Of a DNA stretch of 64,000 nucleotides, positions 25,919 to 34,488 are shown piece by piece. The notes beneath the pieces were generated by a model. That model had not been told where the DNA came from, did no database searches, and saw only the letters and a program-made list of their open reading frames with translations. The stretch comes from Parasporobacterium sp. (GTDB taxonomy: Bacteria > Bacillota > Clostridia > Lachnospirales > Lachnospiraceae): NCBI GenBank assembly GCA_017459985.1, contig JAFUBX010000002.1, positions 62,001 through 126,000 on the forward strand. The letters run 5' to 3'. The stretch's first letter is position 1; every line of letters starts with the position of its first letter. A program made the translations under genes and the position numbers.

Positions 25919-26408
25919 ATCTTCCCGCAAATGGATCCTTATCGTGGCAGCTGCTCTTGCAGTGACTGTAATTGCAGCTGCCGCTGTTTTTTTCTATCGG
26001 AACTTCGGCTGGTTCACGATCCGCAATCAGAAAACCGGCGAGCTGTATGCAAGATATCTTGTGCATGACAATGACGGCTTCAGCATCGGGTTCATCCATT
26101 CCGTCAATAAAAGTCCTCTGACTGATTTTTATGAATTTCACGATCATAAGATTTTTGTGGAGAAGACCATATATTACGGATTCGGCGCGGGGGTCCAGAC
26201 CGAGATCGAAGAAGGCCAGACTCTTACCTATGGTGATGACGGAAGTATGATCGTTTCCGGATTTCATAAGGAGATCCCGGATCTGATCTATATCGTCGGA
26301 ACGATCTCCGATCATACTCTCGTGATCAACGAAGGAGAAGAGATCAGTCTGACTCAGCTGTGCGGAAAGAACGCAATGGTCCGTTTTTCCTACGAGCCAT
26401 TGTTCTGA
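25890..26408 (+). CDS. DUF1850 protein, TAXI-TRAP accessory
   Basis: The 172-residue protein has one N-terminal transmembrane segment (about 16-36) and an extracytoplasmic domain with FSIGFIHSVNKSPLTDFYE and FGAGVQTEIEEGQ. DUF1850 proteins are regularly found between TAXI binding proteins and fused TRAP permeases, and are presumed to assist transport. The start lies inside the TAXI gene without a clear ribosome site, so translation is probably coupled. The biochemical role is not known for the family. Confidence 0.85.
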   Translation: MQNRELTSSKSSRKWILIVAAALAVTVIAAAAVFFYRNFGWFTIRNQKTGELYARYLVHDNDGFSIGFIHSVNKSPLTDFYEFHDHKIFVEKTIYYGFGAGVQTEIEEGQTLTYGDDGSMIVSGFHKEIPDLIYIVGTISDHTLVINEGEEISLTQLCGKNAMVRFSYEPLF

Positions 26409-26444
26409 GCCGCATGTGAATCGATACTAATTACGGGGGTTGTT

Positions 26445-28442
26445 ATGAAAAAAAGAACGAAATCTGCTGCGATGGAAGAACCTGCAGCCGAAATTCTGAA
26501 TGCATCATCCGCAGAAACCGGATCGATGCAGGATGTGGATGAGGTCATGAAGAAATATGACCGGGAATCCAATATCCGTCCCTGGGAAGGGGTTCCCGGA
26601 ATGGTGGTCAAATGTCTGCTTGCGGCATTTGCCCTGTTTCTTATCTACATGAACCTGTTCGTGGTCTGGGATGAGCGGATCCGCAGAAGTCTGTTTCTGG
26701 GAATCGTTGTCTTGTTCGTGTTTATCCTATATCCCGCGTCCAAGAGGATCCGTCAGAAGGTAAACCGGATCCCGTTCTACGATGTGATCATCGGACTGGC
26801 AGGTGCATTCAGTTTTCTGTATTTCACCTTCAACAGCAAATCCATCATCGACCACGGAACCCGGATCAGCGACCTGGAAATCATTCTGGGCTGTATCGGG
26901 ATCCTGGTTCTTGCGGAATGCTGCCGGAGGGTCACCGGTATCCCGATCCTGGTGGTGGCCGGGATTTTCGTGGCTTATGCCTTTTACATATTCCTTACCA
27001 CCGGCCGGAATCCATCCTTTTCCCAGGCCCTGCAGAGGATCATCTATAATCTGTTCTATACCACCACAGGTGTGATCGGCACGCCGACCGGCGTGTGCAG
27101 TACGTATATTGTGCTGTTTATTATTTTCGGTGCCTTCCTGGAATCCACCGGGATTTCGGATTTCTTTATCCAGTGCGCCAACCGTGTGGCCGGCTCCGCA
27201 TCCGGCGGTCCCGCCAAGGTAGCGGTCATCTCCAGCGCCCTGTGCGGCATGGTCTCCGGCTCCAGCGTCGGTAATACGGTTACCACCGGATCCGTCACCA
27301 TCCCCATGATGAAAAAGACCGGCTACCCCGGCGAATTTGCAGGTGCTGTGGAAGCAGCCGCTTCCACCGGAGGACAGATCATGCCGCCGATTATGGGTGC
27401 CGCTGCATTCCTGATGGCGGAAATGGTAGGCGTCCCCTACTCCGACATCCTGGTCCGGGCGATCCTTCCCGCCATTCTTTATTTCATGGGCATCTTCCTG
27501 ATGGTACATCTGCGGGCTAAGCGGCTGAGCCTTAAGGGTATTCCGAAGGAGCAGCTGCCCAGCGGCAGAAAATTACTTCCCAAGACCTATCTTCTGATCC
27601 CGCTGGTGGCCCTGATCGTAATGATCGTTTCCGGTTACACCATGAGCCGTGCCGCCATCATTGCCACCGCCTTATGTATCGTGGTCAGCATGTTTGACAA
27701 GGAACACCGCCTGACCCCGAAAAAATTCCTGAACGCCCTGGAAACCGGAGCCCGCAACACCCTGAGTATTGCGGTTGCCTGCGGCATCGCCGGTATCATC
27801 GCCGGTGTCGTCACCATGACCGGACTCGGGCAGGTCTTTATCTCTGCCATCGTCGGAATCTCCAACGGCCATCTGATCATTGCCCTGGCTCTGACCATGG
27901 TCTGCTGCATCATCCTGGGCATGGGCGTTCCCACCACTGCGACCTACATCATCATGGCCACCACCTGCGCGCCGATCCTGACCACCGGTATGGGACTGAA
28001 CGTGCTGTGCGCCAATATGTTCGTATTCTACTTCGGAATCGTGGCGGATATTACGCCGCCGGTTGCTTTGGCTGCCTATGCCGGATCCGCCATTGCCAAG
28101 TCCAATCCCATGCGGACCGCGCTTAACGCGTCCAAGCTGGCAATTGCGGCATTTCTGATCCCGTATATCTTCTGTCTGAATCCCCAGATGCTCCTGATCG
28201 ATACCACCGCCATCGGATTCACCATGATCGTAATCACCAGTTTCATCGGCATGTTTGCCATCGCTGCTGCCATTGAGGGTTATATGCTGGCTCCCCTGAA
28301 CCCGGTCTTCCGGATCCTGCTGGCCGCCGCCGGTCTGGCCCTGATCTATCCGGGAACTCTGACCGATGTGATCGGAATTGCTGTTGTGGCCGCTATCTTT
28401 GCGTTTGAACTGATCCGGAAACGGCGGGCAAAGGCCGCCTGA
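26445..28442 (+). CDS. TRAP transporter fused permease (4TM+12TM)
   Basis: The 665-residue protein has about 16 or more hydrophobic segments. The small-subunit-like part comes first, followed by the large permease with GMVSGSSVGNTVTTGSVTIP, EAAASTGGQIMPPIMGAAAF and GMGVPTTATYIIMATTCAPI. These are the conserved gating segments of fused TAXI-type permeases. It moves solute into the cell by ion symport. The first about 45 residues are hydrophilic. It completes the three-gene TAXI-DUF1850-permease operon. Confidence 0.94.
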   Translation: MKKRTKSAAMEEPAAEILNASSAETGSMQDVDEVMKKYDRESNIRPWEGVPGMVVKCLLAAFALFLIYMNLFVVWDERIRRSLFLGIVVLFVFILYPASKRIRQKVNRIPFYDVIIGLAGAFSFLYFTFNSKSIIDHGTRISDLEIILGCIGILVLAECCRRVTGIPILVVAGIFVAYAFYIFLTTGRNPSFSQALQRIIYNLFYTTTGVIGTPTGVCSTYIVLFIIFGAFLESTGISDFFIQCANRVAGSASGGPAKVAVISSALCGMVSGSSVGNTVTTGSVTIPMMKKTGYPGEFAGAVEAAASTGGQIMPPIMGAAAFLMAEMVGVPYSDILVRAILPAILYFMGIFLMVHLRAKRLSLKGIPKEQLPSGRKLLPKTYLLIPLVALIVMIVSGYTMSRAAIIATALCIVVSMFDKEHRLTPKKFLNALETGARNTLSIAVACGIAGIIAGVVTMTGLGQVFISAIVGISNGHLIIALALTMVCCIILGMGVPTTATYIIMATTCAPILTTGMGLNVLCANMFVFYFGIVADITPPVALAAYAGSAIAKSNPMRTALNASKLAIAAFLIPYIFCLNPQMLLIDTTAIGFTMIVITSFIGMFAIAAAIEGYMLAPLNPVFRILLAAAGLALIYPGTLTDVIGIAVVAAIFAFELIRKRRAKAA

Positions 28443-28541
28443 TCCCGGCAAGCCATTATTACCAAAAGGCGCCCGGTTTTTTCGTTAGGACAAACTGCCT
28501 GATAAATTGTATAATGAAAAAAAATATATGGAGATGGTATT

Positions 28542-30410
28542 ATGAAGGTTTTATTTGCTACAAGTGAATGCGCACCATTCAGCAAATCCGGGGGGCTTGC
28601 TGATGTCGCCTTTTCTCTGCCTCCCGCATTAAAAGAGATCGGAATCGAGGTTGCCATCGTATCTCCTCTCTATAAATGTGTCAAAGACCGGTTCTTTGAT
28701 CAGATCAGCTATGTCAGCAGCCGGGAAGTGCAGATGGGCTACCGGTGGTTCCATATCGACCTGTTTCTCGGAGAACTGGACGGCGTTCCGATCTGGTTCG
28801 TCGGCTGCGACGAGCTCTATGACCGGCCGACCCTTTACGGATATTATGATGACGCGGTCCGGTTTGCGGTCTTCTGCAAGGCGATCACAGATACACTGGG
28901 AGAGCTGAGTTTCCTTCCGGATATCCTGCACTGCAATGACTGGGAAACGGCACTGGCTGTCATGTATCTGAAGGACCGTCAGGCAGTGGACGGCACCTTT
29001 GCCCATATCAAGACGGTCTTTACCATTCATAATATTGCTTATCAGGGACAGTACGGCCGGGAGATCATGGGAACCCTGGGTCTGGATCCGGGCTGGTATG
29101 AAGGCGGTCTGGCCTATGTTTATGAAAACCGCGAAGATATCAACCTGATGAAATGTGCCATGCTGATGGCGGATGCGGTTTCCACGGTTTCTCCCAACTA
29201 TGCCAGAGAACTTCACTATGAAGAATACGGCCACGGGCTACAGGGCGTTGTGGATATCGTTGACGGCAAGTTATACGGTATCCTGAACGGAATCAACATG
29301 AAGCGGTACGACCCCTCCATCGATCCGAATATCAGTGTCAACTTCACTCCCCAGGATATGATCGGCAAGGCTCTGTGCAAGCATACGATCCAGAAGATGT
29401 TCGGTCTGGACCAGGAAATCGAATGGCCTTTGCTGGCCAGCGTTGCAAGGCTTGTGGAGCAGAAGGGCATCGAACTGGTGAAGCAGGTTCTTCCGGGCCT
29501 GATGGATATGGGCTGCCAGCTGATCGTCTTCGGACAGGGAGAACAGCAGTATATTGATTATTTCAACTGGGCCAAGCAGAACTGGCCGGGCCAGGTGGGA
29601 TTCTCCTCCGATTATTCTGAAGAGGTGGCCAATATGGTATTTGCCGGTGCGGATATGTACCTGATGCCCTCCCGGTTTGAACCCTGCGGTCTTTCCCAGA
29701 TGATGGCCATGCGCTACGGGACGGTACCCATCGTTCATGAAACCGGCGGCCTGAAGGACAGCGTCCGCGGCTATAAGGAGTTTGACGGAATCGGAGACGG
29801 ATTCTCCTTCATGGATTATTCCGCCAAGGGTCTGTATCTGGCAGTGATGCAGGCGGTCAAGCTGTTCTTCGGCGACGATGAGAAATTTATGGAAATCCGC
29901 AGACGCTGCATGACCAAGGACTTCTCCTGGAACAAGAGCGCCGGCACCTACCGGAATATGTACGAGAAGATCGTGGATTCCACAGGCAAAGTAGAGCTGT
30001 CCTTCGAGGAAGCCTTCTCTATCCTGAAGAACGCCTATATCGAGATGGACAAGACAAACCGCCAGCTGCATCCGGAGATCGTCCGGGAGGATTACCACCG
30101 CGCCTTCCAGATTACCATGCAGGGTTCCGCGGAAGGCACCTTCTATGTGGAATTCAAGGGCGGCAATATCACCATCGAACCCTACGCCTATGAGAATGCC
30201 GACGCCTACATCGAATGCAGTTTCGACAATCTGCTGGCTATGGCGGAAGGAAAAGTCATTTCCGATACGCTGTTCCTCTCCGACCAGCTGAAGATCACCG
30301 GCAATCTGGCCCGGGGATATGATATCCGCCAGGTGCTCTGCCCGGTCAGCGAAGTCGGCCTGCGGATCTTTGAGATCAATCGCCGCGCGAAGGAGATGGA
30401 TCAGGCATAA
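28542..30410 (+). CDS. glgA: Glycogen synthase with C-terminal SCP2-like domain
   Basis: The 622-residue protein joins glucose from ADP-glucose to growing alpha-1,4-glucan. The GT5 part (about 1-480) shows SECAPFSKSGGLADV at the N-terminus, HCNDWETAL, TIHNIAYQGQYG and PSRFEPCGLSQMMAMRYG. The remaining about 130 residues do not belong to GlgA. GTFYVEFKGGNITIEPYAYE, AYIECSFDNLLAMAEGK, and SDQLKITGNLARGY read like an SCP2 sterol-carrier fold. Standard GlgA is about 480 residues long. A -10-like TATAAT lies at 28510-28515. No other glycogen gene is adjacent. Enzyme call firm; domain call from pattern only. Confidence 0.9.
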   Translation: MKVLFATSECAPFSKSGGLADVAFSLPPALKEIGIEVAIVSPLYKCVKDRFFDQISYVSSREVQMGYRWFHIDLFLGELDGVPIWFVGCDELYDRPTLYGYYDDAVRFAVFCKAITDTLGELSFLPDILHCNDWETALAVMYLKDRQAVDGTFAHIKTVFTIHNIAYQGQYGREIMGTLGLDPGWYEGGLAYVYENREDINLMKCAMLMADAVSTVSPNYARELHYEEYGHGLQGVVDIVDGKLYGILNGINMKRYDPSIDPNISVNFTPQDMIGKALCKHTIQKMFGLDQEIEWPLLASVARLVEQKGIELVKQVLPGLMDMGCQLIVFGQGEQQYIDYFNWAKQNWPGQVGFSSDYSEEVANMVFAGADMYLMPSRFEPCGLSQMMAMRYGTVPIVHETGGLKDSVRGYKEFDGIGDGFSFMDYSAKGLYLAVMQAVKLFFGDDEKFMEIRRRCMTKDFSWNKSAGTYRNMYEKIVDSTGKVELSFEEAFSILKNAYIEMDKTNRQLHPEIVREDYHRAFQITMQGSAEGTFYVEFKGGNITIEPYAYENADAYIECSFDNLLAMAEGKVISDTLFLSDQLKITGNLARGYDIRQVLCPVSEVGLRIFEINRRAKEMDQA

Positions 30411-30424
30411 TCCCTGACAAACAT

Positions 30425-30466
30425 AAAAAAAACGGATTGTTGCAGAAAACAACAATCCGTTTTTTA
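30425..30466. terminator. Bidirectional terminator between glgA and the BMC locus
   Basis: AAAAAACGGATTGTTG pairs perfectly with CAACAATCCGTTTTTT around GCAGAAAA-like loop bases. It separates the converging glgA and iron alcohol dehydrogenase genes. Confidence 0.9.
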
Positions 30467-30514
30467 TGTGTTAAATCAAGTGTTTTGCGGACAGCGAACT
30501 TTGCAGACAGCAAA

Positions 30515-31696
30515 CTACAGCGCCATCTGGTAGATCTTAAGCATGTCTTCCTTATGCAGCACCTTTGCGGAGCCCTGGCTGCCTCCGGTGGCAAGGGCGC
30601 AGCGTTCCGCCATTTCCTCCACCTGCTCCGGCGTCGGATGGATGCCCAGCTCGCTCATATTCACCGGCATATCGATGGAATGATAAAATGCTTCCATGGC
30701 TTCGATGCCCTTCAGGGCGATCTCCTCATCGGTGCCCTCGTCCGTGACGCCCATGACATTTCTGGCGTACCGGACAAACCGGTCCAGGTCATCCCGGTAC
30801 ACGTAGCGGGCCCAGCTGGGCCAGATGGCAGCCAGACCGGCTCCATGGGTCACATCAAACATGCCGCCCATTTCATGCTCCAGCATATGGGAGGAGAAAT
30901 CTCCGCCGTCATTGCCGCAGCCGGTCAGGCCGTTGTGGGCCAGGGAACTGGACCACATAACCTCTGCCCTCGCCTCGTAATTGGCGGGATCCGCATGAAG
31001 GATCCGGGCATTTTTCATCACAGTGCGGAGCAGTCCTTCCGCAATGGTATCCGTGATCTCCATATTTCCGCCCTGGGTAAAATACCGCTCCATCGTATGC
31101 ATCATGATATCCACGCAGCCGCTCTGGGTCTGATAATCCGGCAGCGTCACCGTCAGTTCCGGATTCATGATGGCAAACTTCGGCCGGGACAGATCATCAT
31201 CATAGGCACGTTTGTTGTTATCAGAGGCTCTGGTGATTACACAGCTGTTGCTCATCTCACTTCCGGCGGCGGCAATGGTCAGCACGCTGGCAACGGGAAG
31301 ACACCCGTTTGCCTTCCGGGTATGTTCAAACAGTTCCCAGACATCCCTGTCCGGATCTGCCAGTCCGTAGGCAATTGCCTTGGAGGAGTCAATTACGGAT
31401 CCTCCGCCGACAGCCAGAAGAAAATCCACCTTCTCCTTCCGGCAGAGTTCAATCCCTTCGTATACCAGTTCCAGATGGGGATTGGGTACTACGCCGCCCA
31501 GTTCCACATGGCCGATCCCTTCCTGATCCAGAGAAGCTTTGATCCGGTCCAGCAGACCGCTTCTTACAACGGATCCGCTGCCGTAATGGATCAGTACCTT
31601 CGTTCCCTGGTATTTCCGGACCATCCGGCCGGTTTCGTTTTCCGTTCCCTTCCCGAACAGAACCTCCGTCGGGGTATAATAGCTGAAGTTAAACAT
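30515..31696 (-). CDS. Iron-containing alcohol dehydrogenase (YqhD/BDH type)
   Basis: The 393-residue group III alcohol dehydrogenase carries VGGGSVIDSSKAIAYG and AAAGSEMSNSCVIT. Metal-ligand-type residues lie in SLAHNGLTGCGNDGGDFSSH and the HGAGLAAIWPSW segment. It most resembles butanol or aldehyde reductases that use NADPH or NADH. The start at 31696 has AGGAGGGA 7 nt upstream. It is the last gene of the reverse-strand BMC region, 16 nt after dhaL. In the proposed pathway it reduces the aldehyde released by the aldolase (acetaldehyde, methylthioacetaldehyde or lactaldehyde) and recycles NAD(P)H. No encapsulation helix is apparent. Confidence 0.9.
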   Translation of the reverse strand: MFNFSYYTPTEVLFGKGTENETGRMVRKYQGTKVLIHYGSGSVVRSGLLDRIKASLDQEGIGHVELGGVVPNPHLELVYEGIELCRKEKVDFLLAVGGGSVIDSSKAIAYGLADPDRDVWELFEHTRKANGCLPVASVLTIAAAGSEMSNSCVITRASDNNKRAYDDDLSRPKFAIMNPELTVTLPDYQTQSGCVDIMMHTMERYFTQGGNMEITDTIAEGLLRTVMKNARILHADPANYEARAEVMWSSSLAHNGLTGCGNDGGDFSSHMLEHEMGGMFDVTHGAGLAAIWPSWARYVYRDDLDRFVRYARNVMGVTDEGTDEEIALKGIEAMEAFYHSIDMPVNMSELGIHPTPEQVEEMAERCALATGGSQGSAKVLHKEDMLKIYQMAL

Positions 31697-31712
31697 CGCA
31701 AGTCCCTCCTGT

Positions 31713-32357
31713 TCAGCAAATATAATCATGCATTCCCTGGATCATGTAGCAGCCGGCCACTGCGCCCTGGTCAACAACCCCAACACACTGGGCTGCATGG
31801 ACAGCCGCCTTTCCGAAGACCGGCACCATATCCTTCGTGGCTTCGCATCCGGCTTTGGCAGCCTCATAGGCCGCATCCATCACGCTTTCCAGTGTCGCGC
31901 CGTCTCCTGCTGCCGCTTCCTTTGCCGCATTGGCTGCCGGAAGAATCGCATCATAGATGGTTCTCTGCCCGGCTTCGCATTTTCCGCGCTTCTGCACACC
32001 AGCCGCAAATCCCACCAGATACTCCGCCAACTCGTCTTTTCCGATCTGTGTCTTTCCTTTCAGGGCCTTTCCGCCTTCCATCACGCCGGTGGACATCAGA
32101 AATCCCATGGTGGAGGGAACCAGGGAGGACATCTTCATACCGGCCTTCATCAGAAGTTTTCCGATATCCCCTGCTGCCCCGTCACTTTCCGCCTGCAGCA
32201 GCTCCGGCAATGCACCGAATCCCTTGCTCATGGTAAGACCCAGGTCTCCGTCTCCAAGCCTTGCGTCCATTTCGCAAAGCTCTTCTTTCTTTTCCGCAAA
32301 CAGTCCGCCGATCTTTCCGAAAAGCTCCGGCACCTGTTCAAATGTAATTCTTTCCAT
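31713..32357 (-). CDS. dhaL: Dihydroxyacetone kinase L subunit (DhaL type)
   Basis: The 214-residue protein is the nucleotide-binding subunit of DhaK/DhaL-type kinases. Its metal-binding motif reads DARLGDGDLGLTMSKG, followed by a lid-like region with SSLVPSTMGFLMSTG. It lies 19 nt after dhaK and precedes the alcohol dehydrogenase. No PTS-type DhaM or HPr-like partner is nearby, so ATP is the likely phosphate donor. DhaKL relatives also act on erythrulose and other short ketoses; given its place beside a DHAP-forming aldolase, its actual substrate is open. Confidence 0.88.
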   Translation of the reverse strand: MERITFEQVPELFGKIGGLFAEKKEELCEMDARLGDGDLGLTMSKGFGALPELLQAESDGAAGDIGKLLMKAGMKMSSLVPSTMGFLMSTGVMEGGKALKGKTQIGKDELAEYLVGFAAGVQKRGKCEAGQRTIYDAILPAANAAKEAAAGDGATLESVMDAAYEAAKAGCEATKDMVPVFGKAAVHAAQCVGVVDQGAVAGCYMIQGMHDYIC

Positions 32358-32376
32358 ACAATTTCCTCCCCCCTAT

Positions 32377-33369
32377 TTATTTCTGGCAGATAAACGGAGT
32401 CTGAACCGGATGATCCATATACCCCTTCAGCTCTTCATTCATTTTGCAGATGGAGATGGATGCTCCGGCCATTTCCATGGATGTTGCGTATTCCCCTACG
32501 ATCGTTCTGTAGATCCCGATTCCCTTTGCAGAAAGGATCTCTCTGACATCATTGGACAGAATATACAGTTCTTCCAGGGAAGTGGCGCCCAGGCCGTTGA
32601 TCAGGATGCTGACCTCTTCTCCCTCTGCCACCGGCATATCCTCCAGCAGCGTGTTCAGGGATTCCTCCGCGATCTCCCTGGAGGTCTTTAACGGTCCGTT
32701 CCAGATGCCCGGCTCTCCGTGAATGCCCATGCCCATGGCCATTTCATCTTCCCCGAGTTCGAAGTTCGGATGGCCGACTTCCGGAATGATGCAGGGGGTC
32801 AGGGCAAATCCCACAGTGCGGGTATTGTCCTTGGCAAGCTGTGCCGCAGCCAGTACGCTGTCCAGATCTCCGCCTTCATCGGCCTTTGCTCCGGCTGCCT
32901 TGAACATAAAATAGATTCCGGCCACGCCCCGGCGGGTATTCGGATCCTTGTGGGAATTGACATCATCCGCCCCTACGATGCTCTTGCAGACGATATCGTC
33001 CATGTCGCACAGATCCGTTGCCATATCAAAGGTCATGATATCTCCGGTATAATTGCCGTACAGATATAATACGCCGGCGCCTGATTCGACTTCCTTCGCA
33101 ATATTATAGATCTGTTCCGGAGAGGGGGACTGAAATACACCGCCGACGCCGCATCCATCGATCAGGCCGTCTCCGACATATCCCAGAAACAGGGGAAGAT
33201 GTCCGCTGCCGCCTCCGGTGATAATGGCAACCTTACCGTCTTTCTTTCTGGCGGTGCAGTAGCAGCGCAGGTCATCTTCTGCATATTTCACCATGTCCGG
33301 ATGGGCTGCATAGATCCCTTTCAGCATATCATCCACATAAGCTTCCGGTGCATTCATAATCTTTTTCAT
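32377..33369 (-). CDS. dhaK: Dihydroxyacetone kinase K subunit (DhaK type)
   Basis: The 330-residue substrate-binding subunit has VAIITGGGSGHLPLFLGYVG with His57, and MGMGIHGEPG with His217, the residue that in E. coli DhaK (His218) covalently holds dihydroxyacetone. The second in-frame ATG (33369) is chosen because AGGAGG is 7 nt upstream; the first is too close. A small perfect hairpin (ACAGGGG-CTC-CCCCTGT, 33400-33416) separates it from the membrane-protein gene upstream. It forms a kinase with DhaL. In this locus it may recover dihydroxyacetone or phosphorylate another ketose. Confidence 0.92.
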   Translation of the reverse strand: MKKIMNAPEAYVDDMLKGIYAAHPDMVKYAEDDLRCYCTARKKDGKVAIITGGGSGHLPLFLGYVGDGLIDGCGVGGVFQSPSPEQIYNIAKEVESGAGVLYLYGNYTGDIMTFDMATDLCDMDDIVCKSIVGADDVNSHKDPNTRRGVAGIYFMFKAAGAKADEGGDLDSVLAAAQLAKDNTRTVGFALTPCIIPEVGHPNFELGEDEMAMGMGIHGEPGIWNGPLKTSREIAEESLNTLLEDMPVAEGEEVSILINGLGATSLEELYILSNDVREILSAKGIGIYRTIVGEYATSMEMAGASISICKMNEELKGYMDHPVQTPFICQK

Positions 33370-33437
33370 GATCATTCCTCCTGGTATAGTTGTTCTGTGA
33401 CAGGGGCTCCCCCTGTAATTAATTAACGTATGTTTTA

Positions 33438-33959
33438 TTATTGTCTCTGTGCTTCGATCAGGACATAACGTCCGAAGAAGATGATGGTTGCCGCGATCAG
33501 CGCCACCCAGATCAGGATCGGGATATCCCCCGGAATCCGCTTGTTATATAAGGTCACCGTGAGATATCCGAAGCTCAGGACCGTTTCCAGCTCGATCAGC
33601 AGCGTGCAGATCTTCAGATACTTCCCGGATGTCTGTATGGTGGCGTCCCTGATGCTGAGGGGAAGTCTCCACATTTCAAGGGGAATCAGCCTGACCGCCA
33701 GACGGAACCCCAAAGCAATGATCCAGCAGACCACCGGAAGCAGGATCAGCAGCAGAGGCGCGGACATGGCATACCCCGGGGACAGCGCCACCAGCTCCCC
33801 GCGCTGTTTTACCGCTGCATAGACCGCGAACACCGTCAGTGCCGCCAGCAAAACCAGTGAAAGAACCGAAAGGATCTTCACCGGCAGGGGTGTGGGGATC
33901 TTCCGCTTCTCCCCCGTTGTCTTCGGTTTATGAAACAATGGTTTCTTTTTCTGGGCCAT
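33438..33959 (-). CDS. Small integral membrane protein of the BMC locus
   Basis: About 173 residues from the ATG at 33959, with GGAGG 12 nt upstream. A basic N-terminus (AQKKKPLFHKPKTTGEKRKI) is followed by about four hydrophobic segments (ILSVLSLVLLAALTVFAVYA, LLLILLPVVCWIIALG, YLKICTLLIELETVLSFGYL, ILIWVALIAATIIFFG). I recognise no family or catalytic motif. It sits between dhaK and the divergent fucU gene. It may or may not belong functionally to the microcompartment. Confidence 0.75.
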   Translation of the reverse strand: MAQKKKPLFHKPKTTGEKRKIPTPLPVKILSVLSLVLLAALTVFAVYAAVKQRGELVALSPGYAMSAPLLLILLPVVCWIIALGFRLAVRLIPLEMWRLPLSIRDATIQTSGKYLKICTLLIELETVLSFGYLTVTLYNKRIPGDIPILIWVALIAATIIFFGRYVLIEAQRQ

Positions 33960-33985
33960 ACTCTGTGATTTCCTCCTGCACCTTC

Positions 33986-34027
33986 TTGATCGCAAGATTT
34001 GTTTGCATTATAATCAGGCAAATACTT
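33986..34027 (+). promoter_or_regulatory. Promoter of fucU with flanking dyad
   Basis: TTGATC (33986-33991) and TATAAT (34009-34014) are 17 nt apart. The -10 is bracketed by TTTGC and GCAAA, with outer CAAG and CTTG also symmetric, giving a possible operator at about 33994-34027. Confidence 0.6.
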
Positions 34028-34050
34028 GAATAGAAAGGTGTGTGAAACGT

Positions 34051-34488
34051 ATGTTAAAAGGTATTCCTCCGATGATTTCTCCGGACCTGCTCAAGATCCT
34101 GGCCGAAATGGGCCATGGAGATACGATCGTGATCGGTGACGCCAATTTCGCCGCAGCTTCCATGGCAAAGGACAGTAAGCTGATCCGATGCGACGGACTG
34201 AAGGCGACCGATCTTCTGGACGCGATCCTGACCCTGATGCCCCTGGATGATTTTGTGGATGATCCGGTGTTGATCATGGACAAGGAAGCCCGGCATGCCG
34301 ATCTGGAATGCCCGGTCTGGGATGAATTCAAAACGATCGTTGCCAGACATGATCCCCGCGGTGCCGATGCCTGCGCCATGATCTCCAGAGGGAAATTCTA
34401 CACCATGGCCAAAAACGCCTATGCGGTCATTGCCACCACGGAAACCGCCTTCTACGCGTGCGTCATTCTTCAGAAGGGCTGTCTATAA
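34051..34488 (+). CDS. fucU: RbsD/FucU-family sugar mutarotase
   Basis: The 145-residue protein starts MLKGIPPMISPDLLKILAEM, then GHGDTIVIGDANFAAAS with the catalytic-type His. It ends ETAFYACVILQKG, the family-typical tail. These enzymes speed interconversion of sugar ring forms or anomers before the sugar kinase or isomerase acts. It is the only metabolic gene on the forward strand of the BMC region, with its own promoter, and its stop overlaps the converging 164-residue gene. A mutarotase fits import of a free pentose or deoxypentose. Confidence 0.9.
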   Translation: MLKGIPPMISPDLLKILAEMGHGDTIVIGDANFAAASMAKDSKLIRCDGLKATDLLDAILTLMPLDDFVDDPVLIMDKEARHADLECPVWDEFKTIVARHDPRGADACAMISRGKFYTMAKNAYAVIATTETAFYACVILQKGCL

